A stretch of 49,741 bases of DNA from a virus. Below the pieces are notes generated by a model. It was not told the origin of the DNA. It was given only the letters and a program-made list of their open reading frames with translations, and did no database searches. This document shows, piece after piece, positions 39,487-45,241 of this stretch (positions are counted from its first letter, which is position 1; each line of letters opens with the position of its first letter). Position numbers and translations under genes: made by a program. The stretch lies in IMG/VR virus record IMGVR_UViG_3300044640_001073, positions 1 to 49,741 of that record. One strand, written 5' to 3'.

Positions 39487-39561
39487 GGTGATATAGCACA
39501 GCGGTAGTGCATCTCCTTCATACGGAGCAGGTCGTTAGTTCAAATCTAACTATCACCACCA
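39487..39561 (+). tRNA. tRNA-Met(CAU), elongator type
   Basis: Acceptor GGTGATA/TATCACC, A73, CCA. Stem CTCC/GGAG, loop TTCATAC. The G1-C72 pair excludes the initiator type. Confidence 0.85.
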
Positions 39562-39566
39562 AGTAT

Positions 39567-39640
39567 GCCCGGTTAGTTAAATGGTATAACACACCCCTGA
39601 TAAGGGTGAGACACAGGATCGTAACCTGTACTGGGTACCA
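39567..39640 (+). tRNA. tRNA-Ile(GAU)
   Basis: Acceptor GCCCGGT/ACTGGGT, A73, CCA. Stem CACCC/GGGTG, loop CTGATAA. The T-loop reads ATCGTAA, a departure from TTCGAAT. Confidence 0.85.
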
Positions 39641-39648
39641 CAATTTAT

Positions 39649-39724
39649 ACCCTCTTCGCCAAGTTGGTAAGGCTCGGGATTTTGATTCCCGCATGCGGTG
39701 GTTCGAGTCCATCAGGGGGTGCCA
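39649..39724 (+). tRNA. tRNA-Gln(UUG) 2
   Basis: Acceptor ACCCTCT/AGGGGGT, G73, CCA. Stem CGGGA/TCCCG, loop TTTTGAT. The better Gln copy of the two. Confidence 0.9.
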
Positions 39725-39886
39725 GTTTAGGGATAGACGATAGGTTTGAGTCCCTGTCAATCTAGTCACAGTGGGGTTAACTGTGATGACACTATAGTAT
39801 GATTGATGGGTGTATAAACTTGCCTATGCGAGACAATCTAACGAGGCTTATTAACACTAAGATAGTTAGGCTCCCGATCTTTATAT
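39725..39886 (+). ncRNA. Structured untranslated stretch between tRNA-Gln and tRNA-Thr
   Basis: Contains hairpins AGGGA/TCCCT, GTCACAGT/ACTGTGATGAC, GATTG/CAATC and CTAAC/GTTAG. No ORF or tRNA found. It could be one folded RNA of about 150 nt; no family recognised. Confidence 0.4.
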
Positions 39887-39962
39887 GCTCCCATAGTTTG
39901 TAATGGTAAAATATCTCTTTGGTATGGAGAAGTCGATGGTTCGAATCCATCTAGGAGCACCA
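39887..39962 (+). tRNA. tRNA-Thr(GGU)
   Basis: Acceptor GCTCCCA/TAGGAGC (one C-A), A73, CCA. Stem TCTCT/GGAGA, loop TTGGTAT. Confidence 0.87.
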
Positions 39963-39968
39963 AATTTT

Positions 39969-40043
39969 GGATGATTATTTCAGCGGTAGAATACTTCCGT
40001 GACAAGGAAGAGGTCAGTGGTTCGACCCCACTATCATCCACCA
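39969..40043 (+). tRNA. tRNA-Val(GAC)
   Basis: Acceptor GGATGAT/ATCATCC, A73, CCA. Stem CTTCC/GGAAG, loop GTGACAA. Confidence 0.92.
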
Positions 40044-40071
40044 AACATAATTGACTTGCCATTGTATCAAC

Positions 40072-40079
40072 ACTAAATA
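40072..40079 (+). promoter_or_regulatory. Late-type promoter box ACTAAATA, 5 nt before ATG 40085
   Basis: Weak match to TATAAATA, placed 5 nt before the FkbM-type gene. Confidence 0.3.
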
Positions 40080-40084
40080 TCATA

Positions 40085-40726
40085 ATGAAAAATATTATGA
40101 TTACCGATGTTACTGAGAAAAATTTTATAATTGATTTTTTTAAAAACAAACCAAATGGTAGATTTCTAGAAATAGGTGCAAATGACGGAGAACCAACTCA
40201 GGATACAGAACCCATGTGGGGATTAGTAGAAAAAGGATGGTCAGGGGTATACTGTGAACCAAATCCAATTTCATGTGCTAAATTGATATCAAACATATTA
40301 CCATACAAAGATAAAATACAAGTATTTAATGGTGCAGTTTCTATGAATAATAACGAAGGTCTAGTAGATTTTTATCTTTCGTTACAAACAAGAATGTCAT
40401 CAAGTTTGGATCCCACCTGGAGTAAAAAACAATATTATTACAAACCAGAACATCAACAATATCCAATGATAACCAGTATGGTTAGTTTCCAATCATTAAT
40501 TGATTTTATAGGAAATGATTTTGATTGTATTAGCATTGATGTTGAAAATAATAGTGCAGTGGTATCAGATTTATTAATGTCAATAGATTGGGGTCAGTTT
40601 AAAAATTGTAAAGTGTTGTGTTTAGAAGCTGCCACTTCGAAAGTAATTGAATATCTCAAAACTTTCAATTACACTGAATTCATAAAAACCCCGGTGCATA
40701 ATTTATTATGCATAAAGCCGACATAG
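40085..40726 (+). CDS. FkbM-family methyltransferase
   Basis: 213 aa. FLEIGANDGEPTQDTEPMW holds motif I, GVYCEPNPISCAKL the acidic loop, and FDCISIDVENNSA the IDVE motif typical of FkbM O-methyltransferases. These act on sugars or small molecules. The last 10 nt, including the stop codon, lie inside the following tRNA-Phe gene, whose acceptor stem encodes the final codons. Confidence 0.83.
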   Translation: MKNIMITDVTEKNFIIDFFKNKPNGRFLEIGANDGEPTQDTEPMWGLVEKGWSGVYCEPNPISCAKLISNILPYKDKIQVFNGAVSMNNNEGLVDFYLSLQTRMSSSLDPTWSKKQYYYKPEHQQYPMITSMVSFQSLIDFIGNDFDCISIDVENNSAVVSDLLMSIDWGQFKNCKVLCLEAATSKVIEYLKTFNYTEFIKTPVHNLLCIKPT

Positions 40727-40792
40727 CTCAGTTGGTAGAGCAGTAGACTGAAAATCTATGTGTCGCTGGTTCAACCCCAGCTGTTGGCACCA
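40717..40792 (+). tRNA. tRNA-Phe(GAA) 2
   Basis: Acceptor GCCGACA/TGTTGGC, A73, CCA. Stem GTAGA/TCTAT, loop CTGAAAA. Overlaps the 3' end of the FkbM gene by 10 nt, so its promoter lies within or upstream of that gene. Confidence 0.93.
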
Positions 40793-40831
40793 AATTTTAT
40801 ATTTCTTGTATTATTCAAAAATATCACACGT

Positions 40832-40839
40832 GATAAATA
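40832..40839 (+). promoter_or_regulatory. Late promoter box GATAAATA before 40856
   Basis: 16 nt before the ATG, with ACAGGAG between. Confidence 0.45.
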
Positions 40840-40855
40840 CATACAGGAGACAGAT

Positions 40856-41125
40856 ATGACAACTTTTACTAAATATTCAACATTGACTTTTCAACTTACT
40901 GTAGATTTGGTTCCTGTAAGTTTTTTAGATGCACTAATGACTAAAGCAGATCAAATGGAATCAGAATCTAAAACAAATGGTTTATATACATTTGTTGATG
41001 AACATCGTACTAGACGAGTTTGGTTAGACCAAACTGCCGCAGATGAATGGGTACAGTTTGTTGCAACGGAAGCGGCCTTATATGATGTAGTAATTACTGA
41101 CTATTTAATAGGTGATAACGTATAA
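40856..41125 (+). CDS. Small hypothetical protein, 89 aa
   Basis: MTTFTKYSTLTFQLTVDLVPVSFLDALMTK...; the ATG at 40856 with ACAGGAG is preferred over an open extension to 40760, which runs through tRNA-Phe. Strand-helix-strand pattern (YTFVDEHRTRRVWLDQTAADEWVQFV) resembles the 31811 protein. Followed by a terminator. Confidence 0.65.
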   Translation: MTTFTKYSTLTFQLTVDLVPVSFLDALMTKADQMESESKTNGLYTFVDEHRTRRVWLDQTAADEWVQFVATEAALYDVVITDYLIGDNV

Positions 41126-41146
41126 TCAAATGCATATCTAATAATA

Positions 41147-41175
41147 AACGGTGACTTGTTCACCGTTTTCTTTTG
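41147..41175 (+). terminator. Rho-independent terminator
   Basis: AACGGTGA/TCACCGTT stem with CTTGT loop and a T-rich tail. Ends the 40856 unit just before promoter P6. Confidence 0.85.
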
Positions 41176-41177
41176 TC

Positions 41178-41206
41178 TTGACAAAAATAAACAAATCAAG
41201 TATAAT
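41178..41206 (+). promoter_or_regulatory. Sigma70-type promoter P6 (consensus)
   Basis: TTGACA (41178-41183), 17 bp, TATAAT (41201-41206). The start point would fall almost at tRNA-Arg(UCG). Confidence 0.85.
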
Positions 41207-41213
41207 ACTGTAC

Positions 41214-41288
41214 GGGTCCTTAGTTCAATGGATAGAATACGATGCTTCGAACTTCGGGATGTGGGTTCGATTCCTGCAGGACCCGCCA
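41214..41288 (+). tRNA. tRNA-Arg(UCG)
   Basis: Acceptor GGGTCCT/AGGACCC, G73, CCA. Stem CGATG/CTTCG (one U-U), loop CTTCGAA. Confidence 0.88.
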
Positions 41289-41336
41289 GACCGACATTAA
41301 ATACAATCAGTGACAATAGCAGAAAAGGAGTACACA

Positions 41337-41897
41337 ATGGCTGTTCTAGCACTAGATATCTCGGGAGTTCCAAGACAATGGATCTCATATGATGACGCAA
41401 TTACCTACCAAGCAAAAGATGCCATTGCATGGTCAATGGGGGAAGTTGTGGCTAGATATCGCGGTGGTGTACAGAAAGATGGTACTGAAAGCTACCTAGA
41501 AACTTCTAGCATCATTGCTATCAAAGGTCATGGATTCAACCCATACAAACATTCATGTGTCGCACTAAGTAACAAAACATTGTTCGGTCGTGACAGACAT
41601 GTATGTGCATACTGTGGAGAATACTTTGCAAACTATCATACACTAAGTCGTGACCACATTGTTCCAAAGAGCAAAGGTGGTGAAAACACTTGGATGAACG
41701 TTGTTACAGCTTGTAAAGATTGTAACAGTAAGAAGGGTCATAAGAGTTTGAAAGAAGCACGTATGGAATTGCTTTACGCACCTTACGTACCTAATCATTA
41801 CGAAAATATGATTCTTCAACATAGAACTATTCTTGCTGACCAAATGGAATATTTGCTTGCAGGTGTTCCTAAGCATAGTAGAATTCTCCTAAGCTAG
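41337..41897 (+). CDS. HNH endonuclease
   Basis: 186 aa from the ATG with AAAAGGAG; an in-frame start at 41310 is less likely. CAYCGEYF (C90, C93) and CKDCNSKKG (about C126, C129) form the zinc site; LSRDHIVPKSKGGENTWMN is the catalytic HNH segment. The N-terminal 80 residues are family-specific. It may be a free-standing homing endonuclease in the tRNA array, or a phage recombination/packaging nuclease. Confidence 0.9.
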   Translation: MAVLALDISGVPRQWISYDDAITYQAKDAIAWSMGEVVARYRGGVQKDGTESYLETSSIIAIKGHGFNPYKHSCVALSNKTLFGRDRHVCAYCGEYFANYHTLSRDHIVPKSKGGENTWMNVVTACKDCNSKKGHKSLKEARMELLYAPYVPNHYENMILQHRTILADQMEYLLAGVPKHSRILLS

Positions 41898-41917
41898 AAA
41901 AGATATCACGATGAGGC

Positions 41918-41946
41918 TTGACATAAAAGTTTTGTTGTGATATACT
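41918..41946 (+). promoter_or_regulatory. Sigma70-type promoter P7
   Basis: TTGACA (41918-41923), 17 bp, TATACT (41941-41946). Serves tRNA-Thr(UGU) and tRNA-Asn. Confidence 0.8.
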
Positions 41947-41963
41947 TCAGTTAAATAAAAGAC

Positions 41964-42038
<75 letters not shown>

Positions 42039-42057
42039 AAATTATTGTCAGTTTTAT

Positions 42058-42133
42058 TCCTCAATAGCACAGCGGTAGTTGCGTCTGACTGTTAATCAGA
42101 ATGTCGGTGGTTCGATCCCATCTTGAGGAGCCA
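42058..42133 (+). tRNA. tRNA-Asn(GUU) 2
   Basis: Acceptor TCCTCAA/TTGAGGA, G73, CCA. Stem TCTGA/TCAGA, loop CTGTTAA. Canonical copy. Confidence 0.93.
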
Positions 42134-42155
42134 ATCAAATCGTTATTGTCAAAAG

Positions 42156-42184
42156 TTGACAATAATTCACAAATCCTCTATAAT
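42156..42184 (+). promoter_or_regulatory. Sigma70-type promoter P8 (consensus)
   Basis: TTGACA (42156-42161), 17 bp, TATAAT (42179-42184). Precedes tRNA-Arg(UCU) by 21 nt. Confidence 0.85.
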
Positions 42185-42205
42185 AGAGACAAGTAAGAAA
42201 TTCAT

Positions 42206-42280
42206 CTGGCGTTCGTTCAACGGATAGGACATCATTCTTCTAAAGTGATTATAGGGGTTCGATTCCCTTACGCCGGACCA
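42206..42280 (+). tRNA. tRNA-Arg(UCU)
   Basis: Acceptor CTGGCGT/ACGCCGG, A73, CCA. Stem TCATT/AGTGA, loop CTTCTAA. Its ACCA end starts the arm of hairpin H3. Confidence 0.9.
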
Positions 42281-42388
42281 AATTAAAACACATTACTCAC
42301 AGGACAGCCAAATCTGTCTGTAACTTCTAGTTGTAACCAAGCGTGAGAACTTGGGAAGTGTGATTCTCATAGTGTGTTTTAATTTGGT
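42277..42388 (+). ncRNA. Long-hairpin RNA H3
   Basis: ACCAAATTAAAACACATTA pairs with TAGTGTGTTTTAATTTGGT (one G-U). Inner CTCAC/GTGAG stem holds a GACAG/CTGTC hairpin. Followed by TGTTGTA-GAAA-TACAACA, a GNRA hairpin (42391-42408). Confidence 0.6.
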
Positions 42389-42417
42389 TCTGTTGTAGAA
42401 ATACAACAAGATAAAAT

Positions 42418-42446
42418 TTGACAATAAATGGATATGGTGTTACAAT
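42418..42446 (+). promoter_or_regulatory. Sigma70-type promoter P9
   Basis: TTGACA (42418-42423), 17 bp, TACAAT (42441-42446), followed by CATGAGTTGAGAAAG as after P2/P3. It drives the cluster of long hairpins H4a-H4d. Confidence 0.8.
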
Positions 42447-42485
42447 CATAGCATGAGTTGAGAAAGTCATCGCACTTCTTAACAA

Positions 42486-42503
42486 CGATCTTTAAAAATT
42501 TAT
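42486..42503 (+). promoter_or_regulatory. boxA-like antitermination leader
   Basis: CGATCTTTAAAAATTTAT, about 35 nt after the predicted start of P9. It resembles boxA of bacterial rRNA leaders (TGTTCTTTAAAAATTT type in betaproteobacteria). Better matches are at 43762 and 45212. Confidence 0.45.
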
Positions 42504-42504
42504 T

Positions 42505-42604
42505 GAATATGATGTCCTCGCATAGACAACACAAAGCACGATAATGTTGCTAAGTGATAACAGTCCGTAATCTTGTGAAAGAAAACGTAGCGAGGAGTCA
42601 TATA
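42505..42604 (+). ncRNA. Long-hairpin RNA H4a
   Basis: AATATGATGTCCTCGC pairs with GCGAGGAGTCATATA, 7 bp of GC-rich helix extended by ATGA/TCAT. About 70 nt loop. Its 3' arm shares TCATATA with H4b, so the two stems are mutually exclusive at the ends. Confidence 0.5.
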
Positions 42605-42707
42605 AAAACATACTTCATGCACCATTCGAAAGATGTAAGTGGGTAGACATGGTGTTCGCTGAGTTGAAAGATTCAGAAAGATACTTTGGTAGTATGTTTT
42701 TATATGA
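42598..42707 (+). ncRNA. Long-hairpin RNA H4b
   Basis: TCATATAAAAACATACT (42598-42614) is perfectly complementary to AGTATGTTTTTATATGA (42691-42707), 17 bp. The loop matches that of H0 in several blocks (ATGCACCATT, GGGTAGACATGGT, CTTTGGTAGTATG). Confidence 0.65.
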
Positions 42708-42711
42708 TTAA

Positions 42712-42823
42712 TCATATAAAAACGCATATTAGTTTGAAAGTCCAGCTAAGTTGAGCGTCCCCTGTAAAACGGGGAAAGAGCTAGAATTGCAGGTTAGTAT
42801 TGCTTTTATGTGTTTTTATATGA
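42712..42823 (+). ncRNA. Long-hairpin RNA H4c
   Basis: TCATATAAAAACGCATA pairs with TATGTGTTTTTATATGA (one G-U). Loop with hairpin CCCC-TGTAAAA-CGGGG. Separated from H4b by TTAA, so the junction itself is the palindrome TATATGATTAATCATATA. Confidence 0.6.
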
Positions 42824-42830
42824 TTTGTGG

Positions 42831-42898
42831 TCATATTGAAGTGTATACAGGCATGTCGCCTCGCTGGATCGGGGGTGTTTGTGTGTATTTCAATATGA
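42831..42898 (+). ncRNA. Long-hairpin RNA H4d
   Basis: TCATATTGAA pairs with TTCAATATGA, extended by GTGTATAC with GTGTGTAT across a bulge. Inner AGGC-ATGTC-GCCT hairpin. Shortest of the cluster; tRNA-Glu follows 4 nt later. Confidence 0.5.
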
Positions 42899-42902
42899 TT
42901 AT

Positions 42903-42977
42903 GGAGCCATCGTCTATCGGTTAGGACACAAGGTTTTCATCCTTGGAAGCGGGGTTCGATTCCCCGTGGCTCTTCCA
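42903..42977 (+). tRNA. tRNA-Glu(UUC) 2
   Basis: Acceptor GGAGCCA/TGGCTCT (G1-U72), U73, CCA. Stem CAAGG/CCTTG, loop TTTTCAT. Confidence 0.88.
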
Positions 42978-43182
42978 GAATCCAGTTACTACTTTCTTTA
43001 AAGTAGCGTTTGAATAGCGACAGAGTTCCGGTGGCAGAAGACCGTAAGCGCAGGGATGGAAACTACCCCAGCAGAATCTGATAGGCAGAATCTCACTGCA
43101 CACAGACTTTGAATAAATGAGATGGACAGAGTAACCGCTCAATTAAGGGCTGGCATGGAACCCAGTAGCTTATACTAATTTT
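42978..43182 (+). ncRNA. Structured stretch of 205 nt before tRNA-Tyr
   Basis: No ORF with a plausible start. Holds CTACTTT-CTTT-AAAGTAG and several shorter pairings; CAGGGATGGAAACTACCCC resembles CAGGGATACTGGAAACTGCC at 46673. It may be a folded RNA; family not recognised. Confidence 0.35.
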
Positions 43183-43269
43183 GGAGATGTAGGAAAATTG
43201 GTAACCCCAGTGGACTGTAAATCCGCCGCCCGAAAGGCACTACTGGTTCGACTCCAGTCATCTCCACCA
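43183..43269 (+). tRNA. tRNA-Tyr(GUA)
   Basis: 87 nt, class II. Acceptor GGAGATG/CATCTCC, A73, CCA. Stem GTGGA/TCCGC, loop CTGTAAA. Normal D-arm, unlike the 37933 copy. Confidence 0.93.
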
Positions 43270-43333
43270 AGTTTATGAGTTCGTCTAGAAACCGGTAAAT
43301 TGTAGTTTAGTCTACAAGCTCATGATTAGTTTT

Positions 43334-43410
43334 GCACCGTTAGATCAGTTGGTTAGATCGCATGCCTGTCACGCATGAGGCCAGGGGTTCGAGTCCCCTA
43401 CGGTGCGCCA
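43334..43410 (+). tRNA. tRNA-Asp(GUC) 2
   Basis: Acceptor GCACCGT/ACGGTGC, G73, CCA. Stem CATGC/GCATG, loop CTGTCAC. Canonical copy. Confidence 0.94.
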
Positions 43411-43416
43411 AATATA

Positions 43417-43506
43417 TGGACATGATGTGTCAATTACCTGATGCTGGTATGAAATTCCCTAATAGCATAGGGGAAAGAAGTGGGTTAGATTCCCAATATT
43501 GTCCAC
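43417..43506 (+). ncRNA. tRNA-like element without readable anticodon
   Basis: Ends in ACCA after GGACA/TGTCC acceptor pairing, with a T-arm-like GTGGG-TTAGATT-CCCAA and a TACC...GGTA arm. The arm in the anticodon position (TTCCCTA-ATAGCA-TAGGGGAA) has a 6 nt loop lacking U33. A degenerate tRNA or a tRNA mimic. Confidence 0.5.
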
Positions 43507-43726
43507 CAAAGTTTTGTAAGTGTCAGCAAGTGGAGTCACGCTGTTTAGGTTTCTTCGAAGGACTGAAACAGTAGAAGGTAGCGGGTTCGACCCCCGTCCG
43601 ATCGGAAGATCGGAATACAGTTGGAGTATCATCTGGACAAAGCCCAAGTGACGTATCTTGACCCAGCCGGCTTAATTACATGGGAAAATGGTTGCGATAT
43701 GAGGGACGTAACGGCTTACAAATTCA
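43507..43726 (+). other. Noncoding stretch with hairpins, no clear gene
   Basis: Contains CTGTTT...AAACAG, an isolated T-arm-like GCGGG-TTCGACC-CCCGT without CCA, and CCGATC-GGAA-GATCGG (GNRA-type). An open frame from 43621 runs into tRNA-Leu and is not convincing. Possibly a decayed tRNA plus RNA structure. Confidence 0.35.
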
Positions 43727-43755
43727 TTGACAACAATTTGTATTTGATATATAAT
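43727..43755 (+). promoter_or_regulatory. Sigma70-type promoter P10 (consensus)
   Basis: TTGACA (43727-43732), 17 bp, TATAAT (43750-43755). The boxA-like sequence follows immediately, then tRNA-Leu(UAA). Confidence 0.85.
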
Positions 43756-43761
43756 ACAGAC

Positions 43762-43778
43762 TGTTCTTTAAAAAGTAA
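43762..43778 (+). promoter_or_regulatory. boxA-like antitermination leader
   Basis: TGTTCTTTAAAAAGTAA, at the predicted 5' end of the P10 transcript. It matches the rRNA-leader boxA core TTCTTTAAAAA. Confidence 0.55.
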
Positions 43779-43780
43779 TT

Positions 43781-43865
43781 GCGACTGTGGTGAAATAGGT
43801 AGACACAAGAGACTTAAAATCTCTCGCTTAACAGCATCCCGGTTCGATTCCGGGCAGTCGCACCA
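43781..43865 (+). tRNA. tRNA-Leu(UAA)
   Basis: 85 nt, class II. Acceptor GCGACTG/CAGTCGC, A73, CCA. Stem AGAGA/TCTCT, loop CTTAAAA. The only Leu tRNA here with a long variable arm. Confidence 0.94.
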
Positions 43866-43874
43866 AAGAATGAT

Positions 43875-43951
43875 GCCTCTATAGCGCAATTGGTTAGCGC
43901 AGTGGACTCATAATCCATTGGTTCCTGGTTCGAGTCCAGGTGGAGGCACCA
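43875..43951 (+). tRNA. tRNA-CAU, Ile2 (lysidine) or elongator Met
   Basis: Acceptor GCCTCTA/TGGAGGC, A73, CCA. Stem GTGGA/TCCAT, loop CTCATAA followed by TTGGT, which resembles E. coli Ile2 (k2CAU). If Ile2 it would read AUA, useful for an AT-rich phage. Confidence 0.85.
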
Positions 43952-43959
43952 TCTAAATA

Positions 43960-44051
43960 GGAGACGTGGCCGAGTGGCCGAAGGCAGCAGGTTGCTAACC
44001 TGTCGTATGTGGCAACACGTACCGTGAGTTCGAATCTCACCGTCTCCACCA
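43960..44051 (+). tRNA. tRNA-Ser(GCU)
   Basis: 92 nt, class II. Acceptor GGAGACG/CGTCTCC, A73, CCA. Stem GCAGG/CCTGT, loop TTGCTAA. Confidence 0.93.
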
Positions 44052-44052
44052 A

Positions 44053-44235
44053 TCAGCGATGATTTGTTTTGTTTATGATTTGATGTAAAATAGTAGGATC
44101 ATCACTCATCATTCGAGCAAGCAATCCAGTAAGGTAGCCCCGTTCATATAATAACTGTTCGTGGCTATCTTTATAATTACGTTTGTGTTGACGCAAAAGT
44201 TTTTCAATAACATCAATGCAGTTTTGGAGTTCCAT
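44053..44235 (-). CDS. Small conserved-looking phage protein, 60 aa
   Basis: MELQNCIDVIEKLLRQHKRNY... ends IINKTNHR. Two amphipathic helices (CIDVIEKLLRQHKR and LYERGYLTGLLARMM), reminiscent of small phage proteins with a YERGYLxGLLA motif. Preceded on its strand by an ATTAAATA box 4 nt before the ATG. Ends 1 nt from tRNA-Ser. No function assigned. Confidence 0.7.
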   Translation of the reverse strand: MELQNCIDVIEKLLRQHKRNYKDSHEQLLYERGYLTGLLARMMSDDPTILHQIINKTNHR

Positions 44236-44239
44236 ACTA

Positions 44240-44247
44240 TATTTAAT
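44240..44247 (-). promoter_or_regulatory. Late-type promoter box ATTAAATA, 4 nt before ATG 44235
   Basis: Same 4 nt spacing to the start codon as other late-type boxes in this window; two mismatches to TATAAATA. Confidence 0.35.
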
Positions 44248-44258
44248 AAAAAAATGTA

Positions 44259-44789
44259 TTATTTTAAGTTAAGTATATTTTTAATATCTTTCATAGTGAC
44301 TCTGCTATAGTCACTTTGATGACGTACTACAATAGTCAGGCACCATCTGGGTTCTAACATATTTAAAATATTATGTGGTATACCTACTTGTACTATGTTG
44401 TACTCTGATAAAGTTTGCTCATATATTTTTTCAACCTCATTTAAATCATACGGTATAAATAATCCAGGTTTACCAGTAGCACCTTCTTTAGTGTGAGTTA
44501 TGTCTTTAGTTTTGTACCAAATCATTTTGCTATCTTTACCACCATAAATATAGTTTATTTTAACATAATCTCCGCCTTCACAGTCTGTGTGGGGCTTAAT
44601 GAAGCTTGGGGTAGATTTGTAAAATAACCCAAAACTAGTCAATGCTAAATTGTATTGTTTAAAAAAATCATATAACTTTAGATTTATATCTTTTGGATCA
44701 ATAGGCTGATATGGTATTGTTCCATACTCAGTGATGGATTTGTTTAAAGGATAAAAATCTAAAGTTAAAGGAATACAGTAATCAGTCAT
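44259..44789 (-). CDS. Fe(II)-dependent oxygenase-like protein
   Basis: 176 aa. H67-T-D69 in FIKPHTDCEGG, distal H139 in VGIPHNILNM, R148 in EPRWCLTIVVRH. The HxD...H triad plus conserved Arg fits the double-stranded beta-helix oxygenase fold shared with 6895, 30726 and 31208. It has a TATAAATA box 4 nt upstream of its ATG. Confidence 0.62.
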   Translation of the reverse strand: MTDYCIPLTLDFYPLNKSITEYGTIPYQPIDPKDINLKLYDFFKQYNLALTSFGLFYKSTPSFIKPHTDCEGGDYVKINYIYGGKDSKMIWYKTKDITHTKEGATGKPGLFIPYDLNEVEKIYEQTLSEYNIVQVGIPHNILNMLEPRWCLTIVVRHQSDYSRVTMKDIKNILNLK

Positions 44790-44793
44790 ACTG

Positions 44794-44801
44794 TATTTAT
44801 A
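44794..44801 (-). promoter_or_regulatory. Late promoter box TATAAATA, 4 nt before ATG 44789
   Basis: Exact consensus on the minus strand, four bases from the start codon. Confidence 0.55.
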
Positions 44802-45000
44802 AAGAACGTTCCGGGCGTCTCCGGATACTGTGACCCACAGGATGAGAAGTACAGTGACATGTACGGGTGGTAGTCTTTAAACCCAAAGGCCGCTAGCAAT
44901 GCGAGAACGGTCCCTGTCGGGAAGCGGGTGGAAGGTAGCACAATGTATGGGTTCATCCATGATGCCACTATAATTACCGCCGGGGGACGCAGAGCAATAT
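44802..45000 (+). ncRNA. GC-rich structured stretch before tRNA-Cys
   Basis: About 200 nt without a convincing ORF. TCCGGGCG...CGGA, TACTGTGA...TACAGTGA and CCCTGTCGGG pairings suggest a folded RNA. It is more GC-rich than its surroundings. Not recognised. Confidence 0.35.
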
Positions 45001-45077
45001 GTGGGTATGTAGCTGAATGGTTAGGCCTCGGATTGCAAATCCGACTCATGCAGGTTCGATCCCTGTTACCCACTCCA
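45001..45077 (+). tRNA. tRNA-Cys(GCA)
   Basis: Acceptor GTGGGTA/TACCCAC, U73 (Cys identity base), CCA. Stem TCGGA/TCCGA, loop TTGCAAA. Confidence 0.94.
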
Positions 45078-45085
45078 GAATATAT

Positions 45086-45159
45086 GCGGGGCTCGTATAG
45101 TGGTAATACCTTAGCCTTCCAAGCTAAAGCGAGGGGTTCGATTCCCCTGCCCCGCTCCA
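45086..45159 (+). tRNA. tRNA-Gly(UCC)
   Basis: Acceptor GCGGGGC/GCCCCGC, U73, CCA. Stem TTAGC/GCTAA, loop CTTCCAA. Confidence 0.94.
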
Positions 45160-45176
45160 AATTTGTCCAAAAGTTG

Positions 45177-45205
45177 TAGACAGATAAATAACTATCTGCT
45201 ATAAT
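45177..45205 (+). promoter_or_regulatory. Sigma70-type promoter P11
   Basis: TAGACA (45177-45182), 17 bp, TATAAT (45200-45205). Followed by a boxA-like leader and tRNA-Leu(UAG). Confidence 0.7.
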
Positions 45206-45211
45206 ATCTTT

Positions 45212-45230
45212 TGTTCTTTAAAAATTTATA
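45212..45230 (+). promoter_or_regulatory. boxA-like antitermination leader
   Basis: TGTTCTTTAAAAATTTATA, at the predicted 5' end of the P11 transcript; the best boxA match in the window. Confidence 0.6.
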
Positions 45231-45241
45231 GTAAGTATTTT

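Noticed and set aside
42978-43182. Group I intron near tRNA-Tyr
   Set aside because: The flanking tRNAs are continuous and no clear P7/P3 core could be assembled by eye.
43600-43618. CGATCGGAAGATCGG looks somewhat like a sequencing adapter
   Set aside because: It is a perfect CCGATC-GGAA-GATCGG hairpin and differs from the common adapter after the first ten bases, so contamination is not indicated.
43621-43884. Open frame of 87 codons starting TTG and running through tRNA-Leu(UAA)
   Set aside because: Its second half is the tRNA gene, it spans promoter P10, and it has no ribosome binding site.
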